Assembly (NCBI RefSeq): GCF_000218485.1
Contig: NZ_AFPB01000142.1
Location: forward strand, 62,001-126,000
Length of the DNA: 64,000 bases
Direction of reading: 5' to 3'
DNA from: Aquimarina agarivorans
GTDB taxonomy: Bacteria > Bacteroidota > Bacteroidia > Flavobacteriales > Flavobacteriaceae
Made by a program: the position numbers and the translations under genes
The notes under the pieces: generated by a model
The model's database searches: none
Told to the model about the DNA's origin: nothing
Seen by the model: the letters and a program-made list of their open reading frames with translations, nothing else
Shown: piece after piece, positions 46,972-57,254 of the stretch
Position numbering within the stretch: the first letter of the stretch is position 1
How the letters are laid out: every line of letters starts with the position of its first letter

Positions 46972-49908
46972 TTAATCAATAGCGCTTTGTTGAACTCCGC
47001 CATTATCTATAGCTTCATAAATCAGTTGCTGAATTTTTGTACGAATGTCTTTTCGAATTAACTTTCTGTTTCCTGAATCTGGAAATGTACGGTTACTTAA
47101 AAATACATATACTATTTCCTCATCAGGATCTGCCCAAGTGTAGGTTCCTGTAAAACCACTATGCCCAAAACTACTCATAGACACGCAACCACAGGTAGGA
47201 CCGGAAACATCCAATTGAGGTTTATCAAATCCTACGCCTCTCCTATTTTTTTCATCGCAATAGTAGCAGGTATTAAATTTGTCGATAGTTTTTGGCTTAA
47301 AATAATCCTGACCGCCATAGCTGCCTCTGTTTAAAAACATTTGCATAATTTTTGCAACATCATTAGCATTAGCAAAAAGTCCTGCATGCCCCCCTACTCC
47401 TCCAAGCATAGCCGCACCTTGATCATGTACGTAGCCTTGTATGGTGGTGTTTCTGTACAATTCGTCAATTTCAGTAGGTACAATTTCTTCTTTTTTAAAG
47501 CGCCTTAATGGCAAATACCCAGTTCTGTTAGCTCCTAAAGAGTTATACAATAAATTATGTGTCAATTCTGCCATGGAGGAACTGAAATATTTTTCAATAT
47601 AGCGTTGCAAAAAATAATAGGGTAAGTCGCTATATTTATAGCCTTTACGCTCACGCAATTCGCTATCAACAATCTCCTTGAATATTGAATCCTTCATATC
47701 CTTGCGAATAAAAAGTTCATCGGTTACCTGAGTACTATAAATAGAATCTTTAAGCTTGCGGTAATACTTAGGGCTTGGTTTCATACTTACAGAATCCAAT
47801 GTACTGATATAAAATGGTATCCAAGCTTGCAAACGAGCGTAATGAGAGAGTGCTTCAACTATTTTTATATGTTCTTTATTTGTGCCTTTAAGTTCAGGCA
47901 ATAAATCCACAAACTTGTCAGTAATACTCATTACTCCGGTTTGCTCCATTTTCATAATTACTGGAAGCGTACCTAGTATTTTAGTTAAAGAAGCTAAATC
48001 GTAAATAGTTTGATTCGTTATTGGTACTTCTTTTTTATACGTTTGATAACCATAAGATTTATTATAAATTACTTTCCCCTTTCTTGCTACCAGTAATTGC
48101 AATCCAGGAGTCATTTCTTCGCGCAAAGCGTAATTAACTAAGGAGTCAATTTTAGCCAGTTTATGTGAGTTGACACCTACACTTTCAGGTAATCCATAAG
48201 CTAATCGTTCACTATTGTTCAAAAAAAAACCGTCTCCTTCTTTAAAATGAGGAGCAATACTTACAGGTAGTTTTCCTTTAAAAGGAATAGCGCCGAACAA
48301 CGCTTGAGCTGCTTTTTGTTGAAAGATGGTACTATTTTGATATGCAACAACAATTCCAGACAATGCAGGTATGGCTGATAAATTTTGCAAAGCATAAGGC
48401 TTTGCAAAACTAACTAAAGTAGTCTTGTGCATAGCGGCTATTAAGTTTAACACCTTGGCTTGCTCTGCTTTGAATTCAAAGGGTTTCCACGGAGACGCAT
48501 TTGACTTATGAAATCCCACTATAACCTGATTGTAATCATCAAGTTTAAACAAATCAGCCGTAGTTTTTACTTCAATTAAATCTACTTTTGCATATAACTT
48601 CAACTGATCATAAAATGCTTTCCCGCTTACACTGCCCATAGGTACGTATGCAATTTTAGTCATTTCTAAATTGCGGATAGGTACTGCATCAGAATCATTT
48701 CGAAGCAAGGTGATACTATTTTCAGCAACTTGCTCGTACAACAAGTCATTTTCAATAGTATGCAAATCCTCATGCAAATTTTCCAACGCTACGGGAGCGT
48801 ACTTATGTAAACCTACCTTATATTTTGCTTTTAACACTTTTTTTACTGAAAGCGCTAAACGTGCTTCGGTAATTCCTCCGTTAGTATATTCGGTTATAAT
48901 TTTTTTAGCGGCCTTGGGAATATCTTCTGAAATTAAAAGAATATCGTTTCCTGCTTTAAAAGCAGCCAAATCTATTGCTCCAGGTTCCTTAAAATTTGAA
49001 GCTCCTTTCATGTTTAAAGCATCGGTAAAAATAAGTCCTTCAAATTTTAATTTATCAATTAAAATATCGGTAACCACTTTTTGCGATATTGATGAGGGCA
49101 ATCTTTCTGTACTTTCGATACTTGGAATATTCAAATGTGCTACCATAACACTTGATAATCCTTTTTTTATAAGCTTTCGGTATGGATAAAGCTCTACATC
49201 ATTAATGCGTTTTTCGGAAAATAAAATACTTGGTAATGTTTTATGTGAATCTGTATCTGTATCCCCATGCCCTGGAAAATGTTTTCCACTGGAAAGTACC
49301 CCGACTGAATGCATTCCTTCCATAAAGGCAAGGCTTTTTTGAGTAACTCGTTCCTTTGATTCGCCAAAAGAGCGGTTCCCTATAATTGGATTTAAAGGGT
49401 TTGTATTGATATCCAAGACAGGGCCAAAATTCATGTGAACGCCTAATCGTTTACAATGCTTTCCTACTTGTGCACCTACCCTTTTTACTAATTCATCGGA
49501 TTTTAATGCTCCTAACGTCATGTTCCAAGGAAACGCATAGGTTGAGTCCAAACGCATGGCCAAACCCCATTCAGCGTCCATGGTGATTAACAAAGGAATT
49601 TTTGATTTGGCTTGTAGTGCATTATGCATTTTAGCCTGCTTGTACGGCGTACCTTTTGAAAAGATTAATCCGCCTATTTCTTGATTTTCGATTAGTTTAG
49701 CGATACGATCTTGTTCGGGCTTTCCTTTTTCAGAAAAAACATCCACAACAAATAATTGACCAACTTTTTGCTTTAAAGTTAGGCTGTTATAAATGCTGTC
49801 AACCCATTTGGTCTGCCTAGCTTCATCGTAGGCAGCTAATGGATCATTTTGCGCCGAAATTGATAGCGCCGAGCAAAAAAGTGTGATTAAGGGTAGAAGA
49901 TATTTCAA
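46972..49908 (-). CDS. GH3 beta-N-acetylglucosaminidase fused to beta-lactamase-like domain
   Basis: 978 aa secreted protein (signal peptide ending SISAQND). N-terminal GH3 domain (about 35-370) has GKHFPGHGDTDTDSH, the Asp-His dyad of NagZ-type enzymes, and GLIFTDALNMKGA with the nucleophile; a GH3 C domain follows (to about 570). The last 400 residues are a serine-hydrolase/beta-lactamase (class C-like) domain with SxxK in DLASLTKILG and HSG in FGHSGFTG. Likely trims cell-wall muropeptides. Fusion is known in Bacteroidota. Minus strand, followed 417 bp on by bshA. Confidence 0.9.
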   Translation of the reverse strand: MKYLLPLITLFCSALSISAQNDPLAAYDEARQTKWVDSIYNSLTLKQKVGQLFVVDVFSEKGKPEQDRIAKLIENQEIGGLIFSKGTPYKQAKMHNALQAKSKIPLLITMDAEWGLAMRLDSTYAFPWNMTLGALKSDELVKRVGAQVGKHCKRLGVHMNFGPVLDINTNPLNPIIGNRSFGESKERVTQKSLAFMEGMHSVGVLSSGKHFPGHGDTDTDSHKTLPSILFSEKRINDVELYPYRKLIKKGLSSVMVAHLNIPSIESTERLPSSISQKVVTDILIDKLKFEGLIFTDALNMKGASNFKEPGAIDLAAFKAGNDILLISEDIPKAAKKIITEYTNGGITEARLALSVKKVLKAKYKVGLHKYAPVALENLHEDLHTIENDLLYEQVAENSITLLRNDSDAVPIRNLEMTKIAYVPMGSVSGKAFYDQLKLYAKVDLIEVKTTADLFKLDDYNQVIVGFHKSNASPWKPFEFKAEQAKVLNLIAAMHKTTLVSFAKPYALQNLSAIPALSGIVVAYQNSTIFQQKAAQALFGAIPFKGKLPVSIAPHFKEGDGFFLNNSERLAYGLPESVGVNSHKLAKIDSLVNYALREEMTPGLQLLVARKGKVIYNKSYGYQTYKKEVPITNQTIYDLASLTKILGTLPVIMKMEQTGVMSITDKFVDLLPELKGTNKEHIKIVEALSHYARLQAWIPFYISTLDSVSMKPSPKYYRKLKDSIYSTQVTDELFIRKDMKDSIFKEIVDSELRERKGYKYSDLPYYFLQRYIEKYFSSSMAELTHNLLYNSLGANRTGYLPLRRFKKEEIVPTEIDELYRNTTIQGYVHDQGAAMLGGVGGHAGLFANANDVAKIMQMFLNRGSYGGQDYFKPKTIDKFNTCYYCDEKNRRGVGFDKPQLDVSGPTCGCVSMSSFGHSGFTGTYTWADPDEEIVYVFLSNRTFPDSGNRKLIRKDIRTKIQQLIYEAIDNGGVQQSAID

Positions 49909-49917
49909 GTATTGGGG

Positions 49918-50403
49918 CTATTTTAAAAAGCGACTATGCCAGCTTTCCTCCATGGGAACTTCCCAATTGGTTTCATACTCACTTTTATTAGTCACTAGAT
50001 TATTAAAAACTATGGTTTTAGCTGAAACTGAACGGTTTTTTACCATTTTTTTAAAGTCGATTAAACTTTTATATGCAACAAACTCACCATTTTTGAACGA
50101 AACGTTCATTTTATCCATCAAGTCCACATTGTACTCCTTTTCCAATTGCTGGATAAAGTGTACCGAAGCATCAATGGAGCAGCCTGAAGCTGAATGGTGC
50201 TCATTATCTACTGCTATGGTGATAAATCTGTTGTATTTAATATCATAGCCTGCTTTTAAACCCGCTCCGTGAGCAGCCCAGTTTGTTAAAAAATCATCAA
50301 GTTTCCTTGTGATTTCCACCAACTCATCAGTTGAAAATGAACGATTTGCTTGGTAAATCCAAACTTTTGAAGCTTTTGACAATTCTGAAAATGGTACTAA
50401 CAT
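49918..50403 (-). CDS. conserved hypothetical protein (often mislabelled ABC transporter ATPase)
   Basis: 161 aa cytosolic protein; homologs in flavobacteria are sometimes called ABC transporter ATPase, but no Walker A or B motif is present. Motifs: FSELSKASKVWIYQANRSF near the start and DNEHHSASGCSIDASVHFIQQL in the middle, the latter with conserved-looking His, Ser and Cys. 9 bp before the nagZ-type gene, so probably co-transcribed. Role unknown. Confidence 0.75.
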   Translation of the reverse strand: MLVPFSELSKASKVWIYQANRSFSTDELVEITRKLDDFLTNWAAHGAGLKAGYDIKYNRFITIAVDNEHHSASGCSIDASVHFIQQLEKEYNVDLMDKMNVSFKNGEFVAYKSLIDFKKMVKNRSVSAKTIVFNNLVTNKSEYETNWEVPMEESWHSRFLK

Positions 50404-50522
50404 ATACTAAATACAACAATAATTAAGCCATTATTAAGCGCTTGAAGCGATTACAATAACTATGAATAAAATTACAATATTCTTTTGGATAAAGGATGAA
50501 GTTTGAAATCGTTTATAAACAA

Positions 50523-51359
50523 CTATTCAACAAGACTAATTCCGTCAGATTCAATTTTTATTAAACGCTGTTTGTACAATGATCCGATGGCTTTTTTAAA
50601 ATTCTTTTTACTTAACTGCAATAAGCTTTTAATAGCATCAGGTGAAGATTTATCATTTAAGGCTAAAAAACCTCCTTCCGCTTTTAACATACGTAAAACT
50701 AAATCTGCATTTGGTTCAATGCCTCTAAAGCCGTGCTTTTGAAGGGTAAGGTCAATTTTAGTATCAGAACGTACTTTTTTCACAAACCCCTTCATACGAT
50801 CACCTACACTAATTTTTTGAAAAATTTCATCCGCATAAACTAATCCCAAATATTTTTGATTGACAATCATGTTCCACCCTTTGTCGGAAGGGTGCGATGC
50901 GATTAAATCAACTTCCTCGTAAGGCGATAGCAATACCAATTTATTACTTAAAAATCGATTTGTTTTTGATGAAGCTACTAAACGTTCTGTTTTTTCATCC
51001 AAGTACACATAGACCAAGTAACTGCGTCCTACTTTCATTTGATTTGCTTGTTCTTTGAAGGGAACAAACAAATGTTTTTCCAATCCCCAATCCAAAAATG
51101 CTCCAATTTCAGAAACTGCTGCACATTTTAAAAACGCAAAGGTATTTACTGTAGCAAAAGGTTCAAGTGTTGTGGCAACAATACGCTCCATATGATCCAA
51201 ATAAGTAAACACTTTTAGTGTATCCCCTACTTCAAAAGTTTCAGGTACATATTTATTTGGTAGCAATACTTCATCACCATCTTCATTGGTTAAATATATT
51301 CCGGGTAAGCGTTCTCTGTCTATGGTTAACTTATGGTAAGTTCCTATTGAAATCATCAA
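50523..51359 (-). CDS. S1-domain RNA-binding protein (CvfB-like)
   Basis: 278 aa with three S1-like OB folds and a C-terminal winged helix: FLKCAAVSEIGAFLDWGLEKHLFVPFKEQ is a typical CvfB stretch and NYKQRLIKIESDGI ends the winged helix. Homologs bind RNA and affect virulence or fitness gene expression in Staphylococcus; the role here is unknown. Start ATG at 51359 (a second ATG follows immediately). Confidence 0.85.
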   Translation of the reverse strand: MMISIGTYHKLTIDRERLPGIYLTNEDGDEVLLPNKYVPETFEVGDTLKVFTYLDHMERIVATTLEPFATVNTFAFLKCAAVSEIGAFLDWGLEKHLFVPFKEQANQMKVGRSYLVYVYLDEKTERLVASSKTNRFLSNKLVLLSPYEEVDLIASHPSDKGWNMIVNQKYLGLVYADEIFQKISVGDRMKGFVKKVRSDTKIDLTLQKHGFRGIEPNADLVLRMLKAEGGFLALNDKSSPDAIKSLLQLSKKNFKKAIGSLYKQRLIKIESDGISLVE

Positions 51360-51730
51360 ATAAATTTTGGCAAAGATACGCCTTTAATCACTCATTTAAA
51401 GGTAAAAATATACTAAGCATCCAATATTAGCAGGGCTAACGCAGCTATTTTAAGCTTTTAAAGTTTATTTTTCCTTTTAAAAAAAGTACTAAAATCAAAC
51501 AAACATAATGCTAATAAATCTAGTATATATAGAATGCTTGTTTTACTTCTGTTTAGCTTTGTGATACCATGTTATAAGTAGCAATAAATTATCCTATTAA
51601 ATTTTGCTTTTTCTTGCTTGATATGTCAAAATAAAATCACGTTCAAAACCATGCTTATGTTAGTTTTTTTAAATTAAAAAATCCTACAACTATTCAGCTA
51701 TAGGATTTAATGTAAACAAATTTTTATTTA
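51360..51730. other. 371-bp gap; terminator of DUF2853 gene
   Basis: No gene. A hairpin at 51680-51709 (AAATCCTA / TAGGATTT) lies 22 bp past the DUF2853 stop on the minus strand and fits a terminator. Confidence 0.55.
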
Positions 51731-52075
51731 CTATTTTTCGTAAACAGACTCTTTGCCAAAATGCTTAGTTAGTAAGTAGTAAACAACTGCTCTGTATTTA
51801 GATCTATTTGATTTACCGTAAGCTTCAATTACTGATTCAATAGCTGAATCCAATTCAGGCCCATCTGCTAAGCCCAACTTTTTAATCAAAAAGTTGTTTT
51901 TAACTGTTGCAAGCTCAGTTTCATCACCTCCAGAAACTGTTGAAGCATCTTTATTGTAAATAGCAGGTCCACATCCGATAGTTACTTTTTTTAATAAATC
52001 CATATCAGGAGTCTGCTTAAGTTTATCCTTAATATCAGCGGCATACTTTTCAATTAATTCGTCTCTTTTACTCAT
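51731..52075 (-). CDS. DUF2853 family protein
   Basis: 114 aa acidic/basic helical cytosolic protein; MSKRDELIEKYAADIKDKLK and LTKHFGKESVYEK at the ends fit DUF2853 (fold known for other members, function not). LLKKVTIGCGPAIYNKD is the best-conserved-looking segment. Not overlapping menD; own terminator. Confidence 0.85.
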   Translation of the reverse strand: MSKRDELIEKYAADIKDKLKQTPDMDLLKKVTIGCGPAIYNKDASTVSGGDETELATVKNNFLIKKLGLADGPELDSAIESVIEAYGKSNRSKYRAVVYYLLTKHFGKESVYEK

Positions 52076-52166
52076 TTTAAATAATTTAATTAAATGTAAT
52101 TGTGTTATAGCTTAAAAATATAACATATATTAATGCTAAGCAAAAGAAAATTATCAAATTCTGATA

Positions 52167-53852
52167 TTATTCTCTAATTTTTGAGAAATATTTTAGAAGA
52201 ACAGCATCATTTACTAGACGAGGCGTATGAATCTCTAAAATTAGCTTTCCTTTTTTCTTAAAAAAATCATCCAATACTTTTTCTAAATTTTCACCAGTAT
52301 TCAATACATAATCAAATTCAAACATTGCAGCCAATTTATCAGCTTTTAGTTCATGGGTAGTTTCCAAAAATGTGGAGAAGTAGTTTGCATTTTTGTTTCC
52401 TGGTAAAATTCTAAAAATTCCACCTCCATCATTATTAATTACAATAATTTTAAAATCTTCAGGAATATAATTGTTCCACAATGCATTACTATCGTAAAAA
52501 AAGCTTAAATCTCCCGTAATTAAAATAGGTGGTTTTTTATTAATAATAGCAGCTCCAATGGCTGTACTAGTAGTTCCATCAATACCACTTGTTCCACGAT
52601 TACAAAAAACCTCAACACCTTTTGGAAGTTGAAATAACTGCGTATATCGAATTGTAGAACTATTACTTAACTGCAAATGTGATTCAGTTGGCAATTGCTT
52701 TATGATTTTATCAAATACTAATAAGTCCGAATACGGAACATTTTTAAGGTAATTATAATGTCCTTTTAAACGCTGTTTGTATTGATCAAGCCAGAAGTTT
52801 TGATAATTAGATGGCTTATCAATGGACTTATTTTTTAGTAACGAAGTTAAAAAAGACTGAGGTGTAGTTTTTATGTGCATAGTCAAACAACCGTAGGTAT
52901 CGTATGCCTTTTTAACATCAACATGCCAATGTGTTAAAGGACTAAACTTTCGTAAAAAAGCTTTTATTTTTTTTGAAACTACAAGCCCGCCAAAAGTTAA
53001 TAATAAATCAGGCTGAAGCTGATTAAATTCTGTTTCAGACAACTCTGCAATTAACTGATCAATACTAGGTATCGCTTTTTTGTGATGCAAATTGGATGTA
53101 GTTTCGGTAAACAACAACACACTAGGATCGTTCAATAACTGATCTAAAACAGAGTCATCAATTTGATTTGGAGGCAACACCCCAACTAATACCATTTTTT
53201 TTCTAGCTTTATTCCAAATTTCTTCCGTTTTTTTATCGCAATGATATGTATTGACTATGCTGGTATTCGTTTTCAATAACTCTGGAGGAGTAGTTTTTAC
53301 TTCAACAGTATTATATAAAGGTTCGTAAAAAGGAATATTAATATGTACAGGCCCTTTGTGAACTACTGAAGTGTCAATTGCAAGTATTAGTTTATTATAA
53401 TTAGCAAAAGATAAGTTTTTAGAATATTCCATGTGACTTTCCAGATTAGCTTCATGTAAAATATGATTTTTAAAAACTCCTTCCTGCCTAATAGTTTGAC
53501 CATCGCCAATATCAATACGTTCTTTTGGTCGGTCAGCACTTAAAATTAGTAACGGAATATCACTATAAAAGGCTTCAGCAATGGCTGGGTAATAATTGAG
53601 TAACGCACTACCCGAAGTACAAACTAAAGCTACTGGCTTGTTTAACTGTTGTGCTATTCCTAGAGCAAAAAATGCAGCACAGCGTTCATCCACTATACTG
53701 TAACTTTTAAAATATGGATCATTACTAAAACTGATGGTTAAAGGAGCATTCCTAGAACCTGGCGAAATAACAATATGTTTAATTTTTTTTGCCTTACAAG
53801 TGGTAATAATTTGTTGCGCTAAGGGAATACTTGAGGTAATAATACTATCCAT
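52167..53852 (-). CDS. menD: SEPHCHC synthase (menaquinone biosynthesis)
   Basis: Thiamine-diphosphate enzyme combining 2-oxoglutarate and isochorismate to SEPHCHC. ThDP motif ITGDLSFFYDSNALWNN (GDL...N, about 430-447), HIVISPGSRNAPLTI near the start and CNRGTSGIDGTTSTAIG are diagnostic. ATG at 53852 (MDSIITSSIPLAQQ) is preferred over one 10 codons upstream at 53882. menF follows upstream on the same strand, 31-60 bp away, forming a men operon. Confidence 0.95.
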   Translation of the reverse strand: MDSIITSSIPLAQQIITTCKAKKIKHIVISPGSRNAPLTISFSNDPYFKSYSIVDERCAAFFALGIAQQLNKPVALVCTSGSALLNYYPAIAEAFYSDIPLLILSADRPKERIDIGDGQTIRQEGVFKNHILHEANLESHMEYSKNLSFANYNKLILAIDTSVVHKGPVHINIPFYEPLYNTVEVKTTPPELLKTNTSIVNTYHCDKKTEEIWNKARKKMVLVGVLPPNQIDDSVLDQLLNDPSVLLFTETTSNLHHKKAIPSIDQLIAELSETEFNQLQPDLLLTFGGLVVSKKIKAFLRKFSPLTHWHVDVKKAYDTYGCLTMHIKTTPQSFLTSLLKNKSIDKPSNYQNFWLDQYKQRLKGHYNYLKNVPYSDLLVFDKIIKQLPTESHLQLSNSSTIRYTQLFQLPKGVEVFCNRGTSGIDGTTSTAIGAAIINKKPPILITGDLSFFYDSNALWNNYIPEDFKIIVINNDGGGIFRILPGNKNANYFSTFLETTHELKADKLAAMFEFDYVLNTGENLEKVLDDFFKKKGKLILEIHTPRLVNDAVLLKYFSKIRE

Positions 53853-53912
53853 AATTTTGAATTGTTCAAAAATACAATCCAATAAATTAGCATGCTATCT
53901 TTTCCCTTAATT

Positions 53913-54974
53913 TTATAAAACTGCTTTCATTATTTGTGATTTGTTAACCGTTTCTTCCCATTCCAAATGCGGGTCCGAAGCCTTAGTTATACCTCCACCA
54001 ACATAAATTTTAGCTTCCTTACCCTCAATTTGCATACAACGTAAATTAACAAATAATTGCGTATTGCCCTCTGGCTTGTATTCACCCAAATATCCAGTGT
54101 AATACATTCTGGAATACCCTTCATTTGCCAAAATAAAGGCTTTAGCTTGCTGTTTAGGCAACCCGCATATGGCAGACGTTGGGTGTAGAATGCTTACTAA
54201 ATCCCCCAACTGTTTTACTGAATTTAATGTACCGTTAATTGCCGTTTTTAAATGCAATAAACTTCCTGCTTTTTGAGTTTCTGTTTCTCCTTTTTTTAAG
54301 CTTTTAGCAATTGGTGCCAAAGCCTTCTGCATTGAGTCAACTACAAGTTGTTGTTCTTCAATTTCTTTTGCTCCCCAGGATACATTAGTAGTTCCCTTAT
54401 ACACCATAGTACCTGCCAAGGCAATGGTATCAAAAGACGTTTTTTTTAATGAAATAAGTGTTTCCGGAGTTGCCCCAAGCCACATTCCTACTTTGGGATG
54501 ATACCAACAATAGCAAAAAGCGTTAGAGTAAAGATTAGTCATTTTTTTAAACCAACTAAACGGATCTATTTGATTCAATTTTAAAGTTTCAACCCTTGAT
54601 ATAATCACTTTTTGCAACCGTCCTGCCTTTAACTCAAACAGTGCTTTCTTAATTGTAGTGATATGTGCTTTCTTCTCATGGTTTGAAAAATTACTTTGTA
54701 TAATAAGCGATTGATTCTTTTCGCTGTTTTCTACTTCCTGTTTGGTGTGAATGATTTCTGAACTATCTTCGGTAAACCAAATTGTATCATTATCCGTATT
54801 AGTAAAAGGGCTAAATACAAACCCTGGCTTGTCAAAACCTGAACCTAAAATTAATTGATTTGAGTGATTTAAATAAGCAGAAACAGTACTCCTATTTGGC
54901 TTTTTAAATACTACAAAAGGGAGTTCTTTATTCCAATGGTCATTTAACTTATCAAAAAATAATTGGAAAGTCAT
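53913..54974 (-). CDS. menF: isochorismate synthase
   Basis: Converts chorismate to isochorismate for menaquinone. 353 aa, chorismate-binding fold: LFELKAGRLQKVIISRVE, GATPETLISL, FDTIALAGTMVYKG, HLKTAINGTL, LHPTSAICGLPKQQA and YVGGGITKASDPHLEWEETVNKS. Sits between the thioesterase (1 bp upstream) and menD. Confidence 0.93.
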   Translation of the reverse strand: MTFQLFFDKLNDHWNKELPFVVFKKPNRSTVSAYLNHSNQLILGSGFDKPGFVFSPFTNTDNDTIWFTEDSSEIIHTKQEVENSEKNQSLIIQSNFSNHEKKAHITTIKKALFELKAGRLQKVIISRVETLKLNQIDPFSWFKKMTNLYSNAFCYCWYHPKVGMWLGATPETLISLKKTSFDTIALAGTMVYKGTTNVSWGAKEIEEQQLVVDSMQKALAPIAKSLKKGETETQKAGSLLHLKTAINGTLNSVKQLGDLVSILHPTSAICGLPKQQAKAFILANEGYSRMYYTGYLGEYKPEGNTQLFVNLRCMQIEGKEAKIYVGGGITKASDPHLEWEETVNKSQIMKAVL

Positions 54975-54975
54975 A

Positions 54976-55401
54976 CTATTTTTTTGGCAAAGCTATTGTG
55001 GTTAATTTAATGATCGAAATCAATTCATCTTCTTCATTAGTTATTTTTATCTGCCATAATTGAGTAGTTCTACCTTTATGAACAGGCATAGCTTTTCCGT
55101 ACACAAAACCTTCGCGCACACTTTTTACATGATTTGCACTTATTTCCAAACCTCTAATCATAAATTTTGTATGATCAACAAATATGTATGCAGCGACACT
55201 ACCTACTGATTCGGCTAAAGCTACCATTGCTCCACCATGCAATACGCCATCAGGTTGATGAACACGAGAATTTACAGGCATTTTAGCTATTAAAAAATCA
55301 TCTCCCACATCAGTGTATACGATCTCTAAAGTTTCCATTAGCGTATTTTTACAACCTGCATTACAAGTTTTCAGTATATGCTCTTTTTGCGCTTCAGTCA
55401 T
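54976..55401 (-). CDS. hotdog-fold thioesterase (PaaI-like; candidate DHNA-CoA hydrolase)
   Basis: 141 aa. NSRVHQPDGVLHGGAMVALAESVGSVAA is the hotdog helix with the catalytic-acid region, as in MenI/YbgC-like enzymes. One base separates it from menF, so it is the likely DHNA-CoA thioesterase of the menaquinone pathway; that function is inferred from context only. Confidence 0.85.
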   Translation of the reverse strand: MTEAQKEHILKTCNAGCKNTLMETLEIVYTDVGDDFLIAKMPVNSRVHQPDGVLHGGAMVALAESVGSVAAYIFVDHTKFMIRGLEISANHVKSVREGFVYGKAMPVHKGRTTQLWQIKITNEEDELISIIKLTTIALPKK

Positions 55402-55595
55402 TTATACGAGAATTAAAATAAGTACCATACATCTTATCAAAAATACGTATTCGTTGTTAAATTCATTATAGTTATACATCAAAAGTTCTAAATATTCTTT
55501 AAAATATACGCCAATCTGTACTTGATCTTTATTAAGATTTGATTTTAGAACGCAACTAATTTTACATCTACGCGTTATATAAATAAACAAGGTTT

Positions 55596-56120
55596 ATGAA
55601 GAAGGTTATTATTTTAGGTAGCTCTAATAATGAAGGGAATACTAAGTTATTGACAAACAAAATTATAGAACAAGCAAATTATCCAATTGATATTATAAAT
55701 TTAAGCGATTATAAAATTAGCTATTATGATTATGAATATAAAAATTCAAATGATGATTTTATTAAAATAATTGAGCGATTGGTAAATAATTATGACACAT
55801 TTTTATTTGCTACACCCGTTTACTGGTATGCCATGAGCGGTATTATGAAAGTTTTTTTTGATAGACTAACCGATGTTATTACAGTTGAAAAAGCCTTGGG
55901 ACATCAACTTAAAGGCAAAAACATGGCAGCAATTACCAGTTCAACTGGTGCCAATTTAAACGAACTTTTTTGGCTTCCTTTTTCTAAAACTGCTTACTAT
56001 TTAGGGATGGATTTTTTAGGTGGTGTACACACCATAAATAATCAGGTGAATCAAGATGATATTGATAAAATTCTGAAAATGCTTCATATTCCAAATATTA
56101 TTCAAAATGAGATCCTGTGA
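55596..56120 (+). CDS. NADPH-dependent FMN reductase-type flavodoxin-fold protein
   Basis: 174 aa. ILGSSNNEGNTKLLTNKI is the FMN phosphate loop, and FATPVYWYAMSGIMKVFFDRLTDVI the second FMN-binding stretch; typical of the NAD(P)H-dependent oxidoreductase (WrbA/ArsH-like) group. Cytosolic. It points away from the men operon with a divergent promoter region of about 190 bp. Substrate unknown. Confidence 0.88.
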   Translation: MKKVIILGSSNNEGNTKLLTNKIIEQANYPIDIINLSDYKISYYDYEYKNSNDDFIKIIERLVNNYDTFLFATPVYWYAMSGIMKVFFDRLTDVITVEKALGHQLKGKNMAAITSSTGANLNELFWLPFSKTAYYLGMDFLGGVHTINNQVNQDDIDKILKMLHIPNIIQNEIL

Positions 56121-56319
56121 TAAATAATTGATTTTAAAACAATTCAATTTTTAAGATTTATTCAAATAACAATTCATTTAATTTTAATAAAAAATTGGTA
56201 CATTTAGCTATGTTCATCAACTAAATTGCAATGAAAAATCACTAAGCACTACCAAAGCTAATTTTGGAGATTTTAATATTGGGAAATAAACCCGAACACC
56301 AAATAATATTATAAACCAT

Positions 56320-56622
56320 ATGTACAATGTATTGTATTATTCCTGCACTTTAATTACCGAAGAAAAATACAACGCGCCATCTATTAAAGAGATTTTTAAT
56401 ATTAGTAAAAAAGCGGAATTATTTAATCAAGAATTGGCAAAGCTTGACGACTTGATTGCTCAAAAAGAACTTACTTTTAATGAGTCAAAACCTTTAATTC
56501 AAGGTCCTTTTTCTGATATTCTGACACACACTGGTCAAATAGCTATGTTGAGTCGTTTGCATGGTGCTCCAATTGATGGTGAAGATTTTTCAAAAGCACT
56601 AATTACCCCTGGTATTGTATAA
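56320..56622 (+). pseudogene. C-terminal DinB-family fragment, 100 aa
   Basis: The second half, QGPFSDILTHTGQIAMLSRL then GAPIDGEDF, matches the C-terminus of DinB-like proteins of about 170 aa; the N-terminal helix with the first metal-binding His is absent. Upstream DNA (56121-56319) has stops in all frames. The stop codon overlaps the next ATG by one base (TAATG). It may be expressed as a short protein or be a remnant left by a deletion. Confidence 0.6.
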
Positions 56623-57254
56623 TGCAAAAACAAACTATATACAAATCTACAAATACTTACGACACCTTAAATAAACTTACTGGCGCAACCAAAAATATAT
56701 GGCTAGTTTTTCATGGTATTGGTTATTTAAGTAGGTTTTTTATCAAGCATTTTTCTTCGCTTAACGCAGAAGAAAATTATATTATTTGTCCTCAGGCTCC
56801 TTCAAAATATTATAAAGATGATAATTATCGGAGAGTTGGTGCTAGTTGGTTGACTAAGGAGAATACCGTATTAGACACTGAAAATGTGTTAAATTACGTT
56901 GATGCGATTCTTGACCAGGAAAATCTTCCTGAAAATTGCAATCTGATCGTCCTAGGATATTCGCAAGGAGTAAGTATCGCCAGCCGATGGATTGCAAAGC
57001 GAAAAAGGCAGTGTAGTCGGTTAGTTTTTATTTCAGGAGTGTTTCCAGCAGAACTTAAAAAATTTGATTTTAACCATTTAGACAATAAAACGATTATATA
57101 TCATACAGTAGGAATTAATGATCCAATTTTTGAAACCGAAAATGTATTAAAGCAAGAATTAAAAATACAGCAAACCTTTCCGAATGTTTTTATTACAAAC
57201 CATAATGGCGGACATGAACTAGACTCTAGTTTATTGGAACATTATTTAAATTGA
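56622..57254 (+). CDS. alpha/beta hydrolase (phospholipase/carboxylesterase-like)
   Basis: 210 aa. Nucleophile elbow LGYSQGVSIASRW (Ser near residue 116), FHGIGYLSRFF oxyanion region, NDPIFET with a candidate Asp and NGGHELDSSLL with the catalytic His. The YICPQAPSKYY loop fits the AB_hydrolase_2/thioesterase group. Starts in the DinB fragment's stop codon. Confidence 0.82.
   Translation: MQKQTIYKSTNTYDTLNKLTGATKNIWLVFHGIGYLSRFFIKHFSSLNAEENYIICPQAPSKYYKDDNYRRVGASWLTKENTVLDTENVLNYVDAILDQENLPENCNLIVLGYSQGVSIASRWIAKRKRQCSRLVFISGVFPAELKKFDFNHLDNKTIIYHTVGINDPIFETENVLKQELKIQQTFPNVFITNHNGGHELDSSLLEHYLN

Noticed and set aside
46972-49908. Fusion of GH3 and beta-lactamase domain as novel architecture
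   Set aside because: I know this architecture from other Bacteroidota; noted as a feature only.
49918-50403. ABC transporter ATPase annotation
   Set aside because: No Walker A or B motif or LSGGQ-type signature; the label would be an inherited error.
55402-55590. 62-aa minus-strand open frame in the divergent region next to the thioesterase
   Set aside because: Occupies the promoter region, has no family resemblance, and is in-line with the thioesterase's leader.
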